Part shown: in pieces, positions 34,191 through 42,606 of the stretch | Layout: every line of letters begins with the position of its first letter | Position numbering within the stretch: the stretch's first letter is position 1 | Source of the DNA: CAWBUW01 sp963792075 | Lineage (GTDB): Bacteria > Chloroflexota > Anaerolineae > Anaerolineales > UBA4823 | Length of the DNA stretch: 64,000 bases | Direction of reading: 5' to 3' | Assembly (NCBI GenBank): GCA_963792075.1 | Contig: CAWBUW010000012.1 | Location: 248,001-312,000, forward strand | Notes under the pieces: generated by a model | Seen by the model: only the letters and a program-made list of their open reading frames with translations | Databases searched by the model: none | What the model was told of the DNA's origin: nothing | Program-made: the position numbers and the translations under genes

Positions 34191-36107
34191 ATGGGCAAAA
34201 TCATTGGCATTGACCTGGGCACCACCAACTCAGTTGTAGCCGTGATGGAAGGCGGCGAGCCAACCGTCATCCCGGCAGCAGAAGGCGAGCGGCTTGTCCC
34301 ATCGGTTGTGGCGGTGAATAAAAATCACGAACGCCTGACCGGGCGCACCGCCCGTAACCAGGCCGTGGTTAACTCTGAAAACACGATCTTTTCGATCAAG
34401 CGCTACATGGGACGCAAGTTTGATGACCCTGAAGTGCAGCGCGCGGCCTCCCGCGCGCCTTACAAAGTAACCAAAGCTCCGAATGGCGATGTGCGCGTCA
34501 TTCTGGATGGCAAGGAATACTCCCCCCCTGAAATTTCAGCCATGGTCCTGGCCAAGTTAAAAGCCGATGCCGAGGCTTATCTGGGCGAGCCCGTGACGCA
34601 GGCGGTTATCACCGTGCCAGCTTATTTCAATGATGCACAGCGCAATGCCACCAAAGATGCGGGCAAGATCGCCGGCCTGGAAGTGCTGCGCATTATCAAC
34701 GAGCCTACGGCTTCTTCGTTAGCTTACGGCCTGGATAAGAAGAAGGACGAGGTCATCGCGGTGTATGACCTGGGCGGCGGTACATTCGATATCTCGATCC
34801 TGGATGTCGGTGATGGGGTGTTCCAGGTGCGCTCGACCAGCGGCGACACCTTCCTGGGTGGCGACGACTTTGATCTGCGCCTTATTGACTACCTCGCCGA
34901 TGAGTTCAAGAAAGAAAATGGGATTGACCTGCGCGGTGATCGCCAGGCTCTGCAGCGCTTGCGCGAAGCATCTGAGAAAGCTAAGATCGAGCTCTCTACC
35001 ATGATGCAGACCGAAATCAACCTGCCTTATATCACTGCGGATGCCACCGGCCCCAAGCACCTGGTCACCACACTCACTCGCTCCAAATTGGAACAGTTGA
35101 CTGGAGACCTGATCGAGCGCTCGCTGGCTCCTACGCGCCAGGCATTGAAAGATGCCGGGCTGACCCCCGCAGATATCAAGGAAGTTGTGCTGGTGGGTGG
35201 TATGACACGCATGCCCGCGGTGCAAGAAGCGGTGCGCAAGCTGTTCAATAAAGAACCGCACAAGGGTGTCAATCCAGACGAGGTGGTTGCCATTGGCGCA
35301 GCGATCCAGGCTGGCGTACTGGGTGGCGATGTAAAAGATATCCTGCTGCTGGACGTTACTCCGCTGACCCTGGGAGTTGAAACACTGGGAGGTGTCTCTA
35401 CCCCATTGATTGAGCGCAACACAACCATTCCTACTCGAAAAAGCCAGATTTTCTCCACCGCTTCCGACAATCAACCCCAGGTAGAAATCCATGTGGTGCA
35501 AGGGGAGCGCCCGATGGCGGGTGACAACAAATCGCTGGGTAAATTCATCCTGGATGGTATCCCCCCCGCTCCACGAGGCATTCCGCAGGTTGAAGTGACC
35601 TTTGATATTGACGCGAACGGCATCTTAAAAGTGACTGCATCAGACAAGGCGACAAGCCGCAGCCAGCACATCACGATCACCGCTTCTTCTGGTCTGAACG
35701 ACACAGAAGTTGACCGCATGCGTAAAGACGCCGAATCCCATGCTGCCGAAGATGCCAAGCGCAAAGAAATGATTGAGGTGCGCAACGCTGGCGACAATGC
35801 TGTTTACACCTCGGAGAAAGCATTACACGATTTGGGCGACAAAGTACCCGCTGAGGTGCGCAGCAAAGTGGAAGCCGCGGCCGGAAAAGTAAAAGAAGCC
35901 TTGAAAGGGGAGGACGCGGCCCAGATCCGCAGCCTTACCGAAGAACTGTACCAGGTAATCCAGCAAATTGGCGCTTCTGTGTACCAACAGGGCGGTCCTG
36001 CTGCTGGGGCAGGCCCTGAAGCAGGACCTGAGGCTGGTCCACAAAGCGGCCCCCAGAATGGCCCTGGCGATGATAACGTCGTTGACGGCGAGTTCCGCAA
36101 CGAATAA
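34191..36107 (+). CDS. dnaK: Chaperone protein DnaK (Hsp70)
   Basis: ATP-dependent protein-folding chaperone, 638 aa, the normal length. It has the Hsp70 signatures IGIDLGTTNSVVAVMEGG, VYDLGGGTFDISILD and VLVGGMTRMPAVQEAV, the linker region DVTPLTLGVETLGG, and the substrate-binding domain. The C-terminal tail is Gly/Pro/Ala rich and ends with DDNVVDGEFRNE. Ribosome site cggaggaa precedes ATG. A strong hairpin follows the stop. Confidence 0.98.
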   Translation: MGKIIGIDLGTTNSVVAVMEGGEPTVIPAAEGERLVPSVVAVNKNHERLTGRTARNQAVVNSENTIFSIKRYMGRKFDDPEVQRAASRAPYKVTKAPNGDVRVILDGKEYSPPEISAMVLAKLKADAEAYLGEPVTQAVITVPAYFNDAQRNATKDAGKIAGLEVLRIINEPTASSLAYGLDKKKDEVIAVYDLGGGTFDISILDVGDGVFQVRSTSGDTFLGGDDFDLRLIDYLADEFKKENGIDLRGDRQALQRLREASEKAKIELSTMMQTEINLPYITADATGPKHLVTTLTRSKLEQLTGDLIERSLAPTRQALKDAGLTPADIKEVVLVGGMTRMPAVQEAVRKLFNKEPHKGVNPDEVVAIGAAIQAGVLGGDVKDILLLDVTPLTLGVETLGGVSTPLIERNTTIPTRKSQIFSTASDNQPQVEIHVVQGERPMAGDNKSLGKFILDGIPPAPRGIPQVEVTFDIDANGILKVTASDKATSRSQHITITASSGLNDTEVDRMRKDAESHAAEDAKRKEMIEVRNAGDNAVYTSEKALHDLGDKVPAEVRSKVEAAAGKVKEALKGEDAAQIRSLTEELYQVIQQIGASVYQQGGPAAGAGPEAGPEAGPQSGPQNGPGDDNVVDGEFRNE

Positions 36108-36117
36108 TTAGAGATTT

Positions 36118-36155
36118 GTTGTAGTCGCCCCACAAAATTGTGGGGCGACTACAAC
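36118..36155 (+). repeat. Perfect 18-bp hairpin between dnaK and dnaJ
   Basis: Arms 36118-36135 and 36138-36155 (left arm gttgtagtcgccccacaa) around two A. No T-run follows, so read-through to dnaJ is expected. Such a hairpin can protect the dnaK 3' end and set a higher dnaK than dnaJ level. Confidence 0.8.
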
Positions 36156-36171
36156 GGTTAAACACCCACCC

Positions 36172-37290
36172 ATGTCTAAACGCGATTACTACGAAGTGCT
36201 GGGGTTGGAGCGCAAAGCCACTCCCGACGACGTCAAATCTGCCTTCCGGCGGCTGGCGCGCAAATATCACCCAGACGTGAGTACAGAGCCGGATGCTGAA
36301 GAGCGTTTCAAAGAGGTTAACGAGGCTTATGGTGTGCTCAGCGATACTGACAAGCGCGCCGCCTATGATCGCTTCGGGCACGCCGGCGTGCAGGGCACAG
36401 GCGGGATGCCGGATTACACCGTGGATTTCGCCGATATCTTTGAAGAGTTCTTCGGCTTTGGCGGTTTTGGACGCTCTTCGCAGCGCTCGCGCAACATGCC
36501 TCGACGGGGCGCCGATCTGCAGGTCAAACTGGAGCTAAAATTCGAAGAAGCCGTCTTCGGAATTGAAAAAGAGGTTGAATTTACACGCGATGAGGTCTGC
36601 AGCACCTGCCAGGGCAAGGGTGCTGAACCAGGCACAACCCCTGTACGCTGCACAGCCTGCAACGGCACAGGTGAAGTACGCCAGGTCCGCCAAACAATCC
36701 TGGGCTCGATGGTACAGGTCGCTACCTGCTCGACCTGTGGCGGGCAGGGGATGATGATCACAACGCCCTGTCATACCTGCAATGGTCGCGGGCAGGAACG
36801 GAAGACCCGGCGCAAAGGCGTTTCCGTGCCCGCTGGCGTGGATTCGGGCAACCAGATCCGCCTGGCCGGCGAAGGACAGCCAGGGATCAACGGCGGACCT
36901 GCAGGCAACCTTTACCTGTTGATCGAGGTGAAGCCCCACCGTTTCTTCCGCCGGCGCGACAACGATATCATCCTGGACCTGGATATTAACATTGCGCAGG
37001 CCACGCTGGGCGCCGAAGTGACCATCCCAACGGTCGATGGGGATGAAAAGCTTAAAATCCCAGCAGGCATCCAACCCGGCAAGGTTTTGCGCGTGCGGAA
37101 TAAAGGGATTCCTTACTTGCGCGGCAGCGGACGTGGAGACCAGATGGTGGTGATCAATATCGCCGTCCCTAAGACATTAACCCAAGAGCAGCGCACCTTA
37201 TTTGAGCAACTTGCCCGGACCCTGGGGAGTGAGGTCAAACCACAGGAACGCAGCTTTTTTGATTGGCTGAAAGAGACACTGGGTGGCTGA
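36172..37290 (+). CDS. dnaJ: Chaperone protein DnaJ
   Basis: 372-aa Hsp40: J domain with HPD (KYHPDVSTEPDAEERF), Gly/Phe-rich linker, zinc domain with four CxxCxGxG-type repeats (CSTCQGKG, CTACNGTG, CSTCGGQG, CHTCNGRG), and the C-terminal substrate-binding domain. It stimulates DnaK ATPase. The 3' end overlaps prmA by 8 nt. A clear Shine-Dalgarno is not seen at the start. Confidence 0.97.
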   Translation: MSKRDYYEVLGLERKATPDDVKSAFRRLARKYHPDVSTEPDAEERFKEVNEAYGVLSDTDKRAAYDRFGHAGVQGTGGMPDYTVDFADIFEEFFGFGGFGRSSQRSRNMPRRGADLQVKLELKFEEAVFGIEKEVEFTRDEVCSTCQGKGAEPGTTPVRCTACNGTGEVRQVRQTILGSMVQVATCSTCGGQGMMITTPCHTCNGRGQERKTRRKGVSVPAGVDSGNQIRLAGEGQPGINGGPAGNLYLLIEVKPHRFFRRRDNDIILDLDINIAQATLGAEVTIPTVDGDEKLKIPAGIQPGKVLRVRNKGIPYLRGSGRGDQMVVINIAVPKTLTQEQRTLFEQLARTLGSEVKPQERSFFDWLKETLGG

Positions 37291-38200
37291 ACCTGCAACC
37301 TGGCTTGAAATATCTCTCACCGTGGACGGCGAATTGGCAGAAGCGGTGGCAGAAGTATTGGCGCGCTTTGTACCGAACGGTGTGGCCATCGCGGCCACGC
37401 GAATTGTACCGGATGTGGATGGCGAAGGCCGCGGCGAAGGCCCGCTGCGCGTAAGTGGCTATCTGCCAGCAGATTCCAGCCTGGAGGAAACCCGCCAGCG
37501 GATCGAAGAAGCGCTGTGGTATCTGGGGCGCATCTCGCCGCTGCCGCCGACGCAGTTCCAAACTATCCAGGAAGTCAATTGGGTCGAGGCCTGGAAACAG
37601 CACTATCATCCGATTGAAGTGGGGAAACGGCTGATCGTATTGCCTGCCTGGATTCAGGAATCACCTGCCGGGCGTATCGCCGTGCGCATTGAACCAGGTA
37701 TGGCCTTTGGCACAGGCACCCATCCTACCACACAGTTGTGCCTGGCAGAAGCAGAAAACTGGGTGCAGCTTGGGCAACCCGTCATCGATGTGGGTTGCGG
37801 CTCAGGCATCCTCTCCGTGGCAGCGCTGAAATTGGGCGCCAGCCATGCGCTGGGTGTAGATATCGATGAAGAAGCGCCACCGGCCTGCCAGCTAAACGCC
37901 CAGATCAACGGGATTTCAACCGGCCTGGAAATCAAGTTGGGATCTGTGGAACAAGTGCGCCGTGGCGATTTCTCGATCCGACAGGCCCCGGTGGTCTTCG
38001 CTAACATCCTGGCCCCCATCATCATCCGCTTACTTGAAGAAGGCCTGGCTGACCTGTGTGCCCCGGATGGGGTGCTCATCCTGTCCGGTATCCTCGCAGA
38101 ACAAGAAACGAAAGTTACGCAGGCCGTGGAAAAACAGGGCTTGCAGGTGCGCCAGCGCGACCAGATTGGCGACTGGATCTGCCTGGTCGTCAGCCGCTGA
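37283..38200 (+). CDS. prmA: Ribosomal protein L11 methyltransferase
   Basis: 305-aa SAM-dependent enzyme that trimethylates ribosomal protein L11. It has the N-terminal L11-recognition domain (WVEAWKQHYHPIEVGKRLIVLPAW), PGMAFGTGTHPTT (the PrmA hallmark) and SAM motif I VIDVGCGSGILSVAALKLGA. Start GTG 37283 overlaps the dnaJ stop. A dnaJ-prmA linkage is common in bacteria. Confidence 0.95.
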   Translation: MAEPATWLEISLTVDGELAEAVAEVLARFVPNGVAIAATRIVPDVDGEGRGEGPLRVSGYLPADSSLEETRQRIEEALWYLGRISPLPPTQFQTIQEVNWVEAWKQHYHPIEVGKRLIVLPAWIQESPAGRIAVRIEPGMAFGTGTHPTTQLCLAEAENWVQLGQPVIDVGCGSGILSVAALKLGASHALGVDIDEEAPPACQLNAQINGISTGLEIKLGSVEQVRRGDFSIRQAPVVFANILAPIIIRLLEEGLADLCAPDGVLILSGILAEQETKVTQAVEKQGLQVRQRDQIGDWICLVVSR

Positions 38201-38300
38201 TCAGGCCACCGTTCGCTGGCGTGTCTTCCCCCACCCGATTGCGGCCAGCCTGCTTGGCTGCGTACATTGTATCATTGGCGCGGTCCAGAGTGCTGGCGAC
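38190..38300 (-). pseudogene. C-terminal remnant of a GGDEF (diguanylate cyclase) domain
   Basis: In the minus-strand frame one base off the upstream sensor gene the sequence reads TLDRANDTMYAAKQAGRNRV, the classical end of GGDEF domains. Nothing of the catalytic GGDEF core precedes it; the second GAF domain of the sensor runs straight into it. This indicates an internal deletion of roughly 130-150 codons with loss of frame. Its stop overlaps the prmA 3' end. Confidence 0.8.
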
Positions 38301-40254
38301 GTTCGGCATCGAAGAAGCGCGCGCTTTGTAAGGCCAACGCTGCCTGGCGTGCAAATATCTGCATAATTTCTTCTTCAAGTTTGTACCAATGGTGTGGATG
38401 GTCATAATAACAGCGCAATACTGCCAGAGGACGGCCCCGGTAAACTAAAGGCCAATCGCCCAACGCTTGATAATCAACAGCCTGGGCGTTCTCCAACGTG
38501 GGGAGCACCTGGCGCACATCCGGCACCAGAACCGGCTTGGGCTGAGGTGCAAACTCCAGGCTGGTCCCAGAGTCAGCCTTCTCAGCCATCCAATCAGCAT
38601 CTTCTCCTGTCAAGATAACTTCCGCCCGGTCCGCGCCTACCAGGTCACGGGAAGCCAGCACGATTACGGCGATCAGCTCTTGTTCCGGCAAACCCCGGGA
38701 GAGGATTTCACTTTGGGATGCCAGGTGTTCCAGGAGGTCTGCATGTTTTTGAATACGATCGAGGCTGGCCAGGCGATCAGCCGATTGGCCTAACTGGCTG
38801 GCTATGTTACTCAGGAACTTTTGTTCTTCCCCAGACCAGGAGCGAGCTGCTGCGCTCATCACTCCCAGGCGGCCCGGTTTCTCTGCGCTCCTCGGTATGG
38901 GGACAAATAACAACGCCCGCAGGCCAAATTGACTGACACCAGGATCAAGCGCCGGCCAATCCTCGATTTTGATCACCTGCTGCTCATCCAGAACGGACAA
39001 GCCCTCCAGGCGGTCTGGCGCCGGGAGCATTTCGTCTGCCAATCCGCGGCTGATCAGGCGATCCTGAACCCAGATTGCGCCCATCTCAAGCTGCAGCGCC
39101 TGCAGAATTTGTTCCAGTACCAGGGCAGCGAGCTTTTCTAGATTATCGGCCCGAGAAGCAGCCTCCATCGTGGAATTCAGCGCATCCAGGAATGCCATCT
39201 GGCGCTGCATAGTGGCTTCAGCCTGCTTCAAATGGGTCACTTCATGCAAGAGGATCACCCGGCCGGCCAATTGATTCTGCGCATCATGCAGCAGTGAAGC
39301 ACGGACATCGAAAGCCCGTGAAAGCGGATCAGAGGCCGGAGACCACACCGTCGAAGGAGTTGGCCCGCCAAGCAACCTCAGCAGCGCCGGCCAGTAGGAA
39401 AGCAGTTCAACAGCAGGATGGCCGATCCAGGGCTGCAGAGGTTTGAGCAGGATTTCCTGGGCTGCGGGGTTGAAATCAATCAGGCGATCCCGGCGATCCA
39501 ACACCAGGAATCCATCCTGCAGGGATTCAAAAACCTGCTTGCGCTCGAGCGGTTTGAGATCCAAGAGGCGAAAGCCAAACAGACCCCAGGCCAACCCGAG
39601 GCCTGTTAATGAAAAAGCGAAAGGTGTGGGATCCACTACCTGCACCGGAGGTACACGCAGCACATGCAGCAGGTTGGCCAGCCAGGGAAAGAGCAAGCTG
39701 ACCAGGAGGGCCAGCTTCTGCGCCTTAAACATGGGCTGTACACCCAGGTCCTGGTGCATGACCAACAGCAAGGCAACCAGAACCAGGAGATAAGAATACG
39801 CCGTATGCAGATAAAAGCCTGGGCCAAAGCCCAGCAGCAAAGTGGAATAGCTGCCGTGATCCTGAAGCTGGCGTGTGGTCCAGAACCAGGGGTGCCACCC
39901 GCTGGTCCAGACCAGGAGCAGCGTGAGCACAGGGATAACACAGAACCAGCCCAGGCGGCGCCAGGAAAGCCAGGTTCGCAGTCCAGCAACCTCAAAAGCA
40001 AAGGCCAGGAGCGCCAACGGCGAGCTGGCGATCGCCAGGAAAGTCAAGTTAGACCAGAACAACTTGGTGGGGAGGTCCGTCCCACACAATTCAAAGAGAT
40101 AGCCCAATGACCAGAGCGTTGCTGCTAACATCATCCAGGCGAGAGAGGTGGCGCCAATCGCTTTCCGGTGACGCAGAGCAAACATGGCGATGCCGGCTGC
40201 AATCAACGCAGCGGTCAACAGTGGGGCAACAAAAGGCGTAACCTGCAGGTGCAT
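38272..40254 (-). CDS. 7TM-PAS-GAF-GAF sensor protein, output GGDEF domain deleted
   Basis: 660-aa membrane sensor. Residues ~1-215 form a seven-helix N-terminal domain like histidine-kinase 7TM; then PAS (~230-345), GAF (~370-500) and a second GAF (~515-645). The frame leaves the conserved sequence after ALQSARFFDAERR and stops 8 codons later, and a GGDEF C-terminal remnant follows out of frame. The ancestral protein was therefore most likely a diguanylate cyclase; the present product has no output domain. It starts 1 nt after the stop of the LOG gene, in the same minus-strand operon. Confidence 0.85.
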   Translation of the reverse strand: MHLQVTPFVAPLLTAALIAAGIAMFALRHRKAIGATSLAWMMLAATLWSLGYLFELCGTDLPTKLFWSNLTFLAIASSPLALLAFAFEVAGLRTWLSWRRLGWFCVIPVLTLLLVWTSGWHPWFWTTRQLQDHGSYSTLLLGFGPGFYLHTAYSYLLVLVALLLVMHQDLGVQPMFKAQKLALLVSLLFPWLANLLHVLRVPPVQVVDPTPFAFSLTGLGLAWGLFGFRLLDLKPLERKQVFESLQDGFLVLDRRDRLIDFNPAAQEILLKPLQPWIGHPAVELLSYWPALLRLLGGPTPSTVWSPASDPLSRAFDVRASLLHDAQNQLAGRVILLHEVTHLKQAEATMQRQMAFLDALNSTMEAASRADNLEKLAALVLEQILQALQLEMGAIWVQDRLISRGLADEMLPAPDRLEGLSVLDEQQVIKIEDWPALDPGVSQFGLRALLFVPIPRSAEKPGRLGVMSAAARSWSGEEQKFLSNIASQLGQSADRLASLDRIQKHADLLEHLASQSEILSRGLPEQELIAVIVLASRDLVGADRAEVILTGEDADWMAEKADSGTSLEFAPQPKPVLVPDVRQVLPTLENAQAVDYQALGDWPLVYRGRPLAVLRCYYDHPHHWYKLEEEIMQIFARQAALALQSARFFDAERRQHSGPRQ

Positions 40255-40255
40255 C

Positions 40256-40843
40256 CTAGTCCACTTCGCGGGTCAACCAGCGATCCAGGCCCTGTGGCCG
40301 CTGATGCGACTGCAATGCAGCTAACAGGTTTTCAGGTGTTTCAGCATAGACAAATAAGGCGCGGTGTTCGGCGTAAATCATTCCCTCTGCATGGGCGTGG
40401 TTTACCATCTCCAGCAAAGGGTCAAAGTAATGGAGGGTATTGAGCAACCCAATCGGCTTGCTGTGCAGGCCGATTTGCGCCCAGGTGAGCGCCTCGAAAA
40501 ATTCTTCGAAAGTACCAAATCCACCCGGCAAGGCTACCATGGCATCTGCCAACTCGATCAGGCGGGCTTTGCGAGTATGCATATCCGCAACCACTTCCAG
40601 GCGGGTGAGCTGACTGTGGGCTAACTGGGGGGTATTGAATATCTCCGGAATGACTCCAATCACCTTACCACCTACCGAAAGCACACCCTCCGCCACAGCC
40701 CCCATCAAGCCTGTTTTTCCTGCACCATAAACGAGTTGGAGGCCACGCTGACCAATCACCTGGCCCATAGCATAAGCACTCTGCAGATACGCCGTAGGAA
40801 TCCGATCCGAAGAACCACAATAAACACAGATTGTTTTCATCAT
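40256..40843 (-). CDS. LOG-family nucleotide 5'-monophosphate phosphoribohydrolase
   Basis: 195-aa Rossmann-fold enzyme of the LOG/TIGR00730 family, which cleaves ribose 5-phosphate from (N6-modified) adenosine monophosphates. Motifs: VYCGSSD, GAGKTGLMGAVAEG, DMHTRKARLIELADA and the catalytic PGGFGTFEEFFEALTW. It was formerly annotated as lysine decarboxylase in many genomes. It starts 3 nt after the dtd stop; MMK and MK starts are both possible. Confidence 0.92.
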   Translation of the reverse strand: MMKTICVYCGSSDRIPTAYLQSAYAMGQVIGQRGLQLVYGAGKTGLMGAVAEGVLSVGGKVIGVIPEIFNTPQLAHSQLTRLEVVADMHTRKARLIELADAMVALPGGFGTFEEFFEALTWAQIGLHSKPIGLLNTLHYFDPLLEMVNHAHAEGMIYAEHRALFVYAETPENLLAALQSHQRPQGLDRWLTREVD

Positions 40844-40846
40844 GAA

Positions 40847-41284
40847 TTACGCTTCCAAAATAATCGTCACCGGACCATCGTTATCAATTTCAACCAGCAT
40901 ATGGGCAGCAAACTCACCGGTCTGAACAGGTACACCCAAACCCGCCAGCAGCTCAGCAAAGCAAGCGACCAGTGGACGGGCCAAATCCGGCAAAGCGGCA
41001 TCTGTAAAGGATGGGCGGCGTCCTTTACGCGTATCCGCATAGAGGGTAAATTGCGAAACAACAATCGCTGCCCCACCCACATCCAGCAGCGACTGGTTCA
41101 TTTTACCATTCTCGTCTTCAAAAATGCGTAAGTGGGCCACTTTTTCAGCCAGCAGGCGTGCCTGCTCTTCGGTATCCTGTGGGGCGATCCCGACCAGTAA
41201 TACCAGGCCGCGCTCAATCTGCGCCACCGGCCGTCCACCCACAGACACGCACCCCGCGGCGACGCGCTGCAAAACGACTTTCAT
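40847..41284 (-). CDS. dtd: D-aminoacyl-tRNA deacylase
   Basis: Hydrolyses D-aminoacyl-tRNA (and mischarged Gly-tRNA-Ala) for translation quality control. The 145-aa length is standard; motifs are VVSQFTLYADTRKGRRPSF (SQFTL) and VEIDNDGPVTIILE (NDGPVT). Its ATG overlaps the TGA stop of the upstream selenoprotein gene (ATGA), which indicates translational coupling. Confidence 0.96.
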   Translation of the reverse strand: MKVVLQRVAAGCVSVGGRPVAQIERGLVLLVGIAPQDTEEQARLLAEKVAHLRIFEDENGKMNQSLLDVGGAAIVVSQFTLYADTRKGRRPSFTDAALPDLARPLVACFAELLAGLGVPVQTGEFAAHMLVEIDNDGPVTIILEA

Positions 41285-41529
41285 CCAGGCAGCCCGAAGC
41301 CCTTTCTGATCAAACCTGCAATTTCACCCGGTTCCGCATGCCGGTGAAGCTGCTGTTTCGAAAAAATCAAACGGTCATTCACAGTGACTTCAAACCGTCC
41401 TCCATCAGAGGGCAGCAGTGTAATCGCTTCGATCTCGGGTTCGAAATCTCGCAACAATTCGGCCATCAAACTGACGGCGCGGTCGGTGTAATGTCAAACA
41501 GTGCAATAGGCCAATTGGATCTTAAGCAT
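41281..41529 (-). CDS. SelW/Rdx-family selenoprotein with CxxU motif
   Basis: 82-aa thioredoxin-like protein. From ATG 41529 (AGAGG 5 nt upstream) the frame reads MLKIQLAYCTV, TGA at 41496-41494, then HYTDRAVSLMAELLRDFEPE and LLPSDGGRFEVTVND. This is the Rdx/SelW/SelT/SelH pattern with the usual CxxC replaced by CxxU (Cys9, Sec12). Conserved residues lie on both sides of the TGA, and a hairpin fitting the bacterial SECIS lies 22 nt beyond it. Without recoding only a 62-aa piece from TTG 41469 would be made, lacking the redox motif. Role: selenol-thiol redox protein. It is the first gene of an operon with dtd. sel genes are not in the window. Confidence 0.85.
41462..41478 (-). promoter_or_regulatory. 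Putative bacterial SECIS hairpin
   Basis: On the mRNA the segment GCCGUCA-GUU-UGAUGGC forms a 7-bp stem (one G-U pair) with a GUU loop. The loop begins 22 nt after the UGA, and G is the first loop base. Both match the known bSECIS rules (16-37 nt distance, small apical loop with G in the first two positions). Confidence 0.75.
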
Positions 41530-41556
41530 CTTTGCCTCTTTCTAAATCGGGCTCTC

Positions 41557-41684
41557 TGGGAATCGCCGTGATGGGGGAGCACTCAAAAGTTGTTGAATTT
41601 GGTGGTGTGTGTGCGGGCGGCGTACGCCGCCCGCACACACACCACCAACAACCTTTTCGTGCACCCCGTGACGGGGCGGTTCTG
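41557..41684. mobile_element. Family-2 repeat element with a 46-bp perfect palindrome
   Basis: The left end tgggaatcgccgtgatgggg repeats 25455 and 27891; the right part ccgtgacggggcggttctg (41666-41684) is a direct copy of the same unit. Between them 41601-41646 is a perfect 46-bp palindrome with no spacer, flanked by further imperfect pairing (aaaagttgtt/aacaaccttttt-like). Non-coding. It fills most of the 206-nt gap between the divergent selenoprotein and MEMO genes and may contain or separate their promoters. Confidence 0.75.
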
Positions 41685-41735
41685 TAAATCGTTCTGGTTT
41701 GTGCTACAATCGAATTATACAATAGGAGGCAAGTC

Positions 41736-42596
41736 ATGAAAGCGGGAATGGATGTGCGCCCATCGCCAATTGCCGGGCAGTGGTATACAGCTGATCCGCG
41801 GCAGTTGGCGGACAGCATCGACCAATACCTGCAAAACGCAGTTCTGCCGGAACTGACCGGGGAGGTGGTGGGGGTGATGGCTCCGCATGCAGGCCATGTG
41901 TATTCAGGACCAGTGGCCGGTTACGCTTTTGCCGCGCTGCGCGGCTTACAACCAGATGTAGTTGCGGTGATTTCACCAATGCATTACCCATACCAGCAGA
42001 GTCTGCTCACATCAGGGCACAGCGCCTATGAAACGCCGTTGGGGGAGATCCCAATTGACCAGGAACTGCTGGCAGCATTGGATACTGCATTGCAGCGCCA
42101 TACTGAGGTGAGCCTGGCCTACATCCGCAAAGACCCCGAGCATTCCCTGGAAATCGAACTACCCTTCTTGCAACGCACACTTGCAGCACCATTTAAACTC
42201 TTGCCGGTCATGGTGCGCGAACAGAACCAGGAGATCGTGCATGGGCTGGGGTTGGCATTGGCCGATGTGCTGCGGGACCGCCAGGCGCTTTTCGTGGCCA
42301 GCACTGATCTATCGCATTTCTACCCCCAAAGTGTAGCTGTCTCGCTGGATCAGGTTATTTTAGATCGCGTGGCTGCTTTTGACCCACGCGGGATCATGCA
42401 AGCCGAAGAAGAAGGCAAGGGCTTTGCCTGTGGGCGGGGGGCGCTGGCTGCAGTGTTGTGGGCCGCCCAAACGCTTGGGGCCGATCAGGCGAAGGTACTA
42501 AATCACGCCACCTCGGGCAATATTACCGGAGATTGGCATGAAGTAGTTGGTTACGGCGCGGCGGTACTGCTGCGCTCACCAACAAACAGGAATTGA
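41736..42596 (+). CDS. MEMO1-family (AmmeMemoRadiSam system protein B) protein
   Basis: 286-aa protein of the MEMO family, related in fold to class III extradiol dioxygenases. Conserved His/Asp positions appear in MAPHAGHVYSGPVAGYAF, SPMHYPY, EHSLEIELPFLQ, ASTDLSHFYP and CGRGALAAVL. Bacterial members usually accompany AMMECR1 and a radical-SAM protein; neither is adjacent here. aggagg precedes ATG 41736. Biochemical role not established. Confidence 0.92.
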   Translation: MKAGMDVRPSPIAGQWYTADPRQLADSIDQYLQNAVLPELTGEVVGVMAPHAGHVYSGPVAGYAFAALRGLQPDVVAVISPMHYPYQQSLLTSGHSAYETPLGEIPIDQELLAALDTALQRHTEVSLAYIRKDPEHSLEIELPFLQRTLAAPFKLLPVMVREQNQEIVHGLGLALADVLRDRQALFVASTDLSHFYPQSVAVSLDQVILDRVAAFDPRGIMQAEEEGKGFACGRGALAAVLWAAQTLGADQAKVLNHATSGNITGDWHEVVGYGAAVLLRSPTNRN

Positions 42597-42606
42597 TTGG
42601 GCACTG

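Noticed and set aside
38190..38405. 71-residue independent protein on the minus strand
   Set aside because: Only the GGDEF C-terminal signature is meaningful; the rest is an out-of-frame reading of the second GAF domain of the sensor.
41281..41469. 62-residue protein starting at TTG 41469
   Set aside because: It lacks the redox motif of the family; conserved sequence extends upstream through the TGA, so the selenoprotein reading is preferred.
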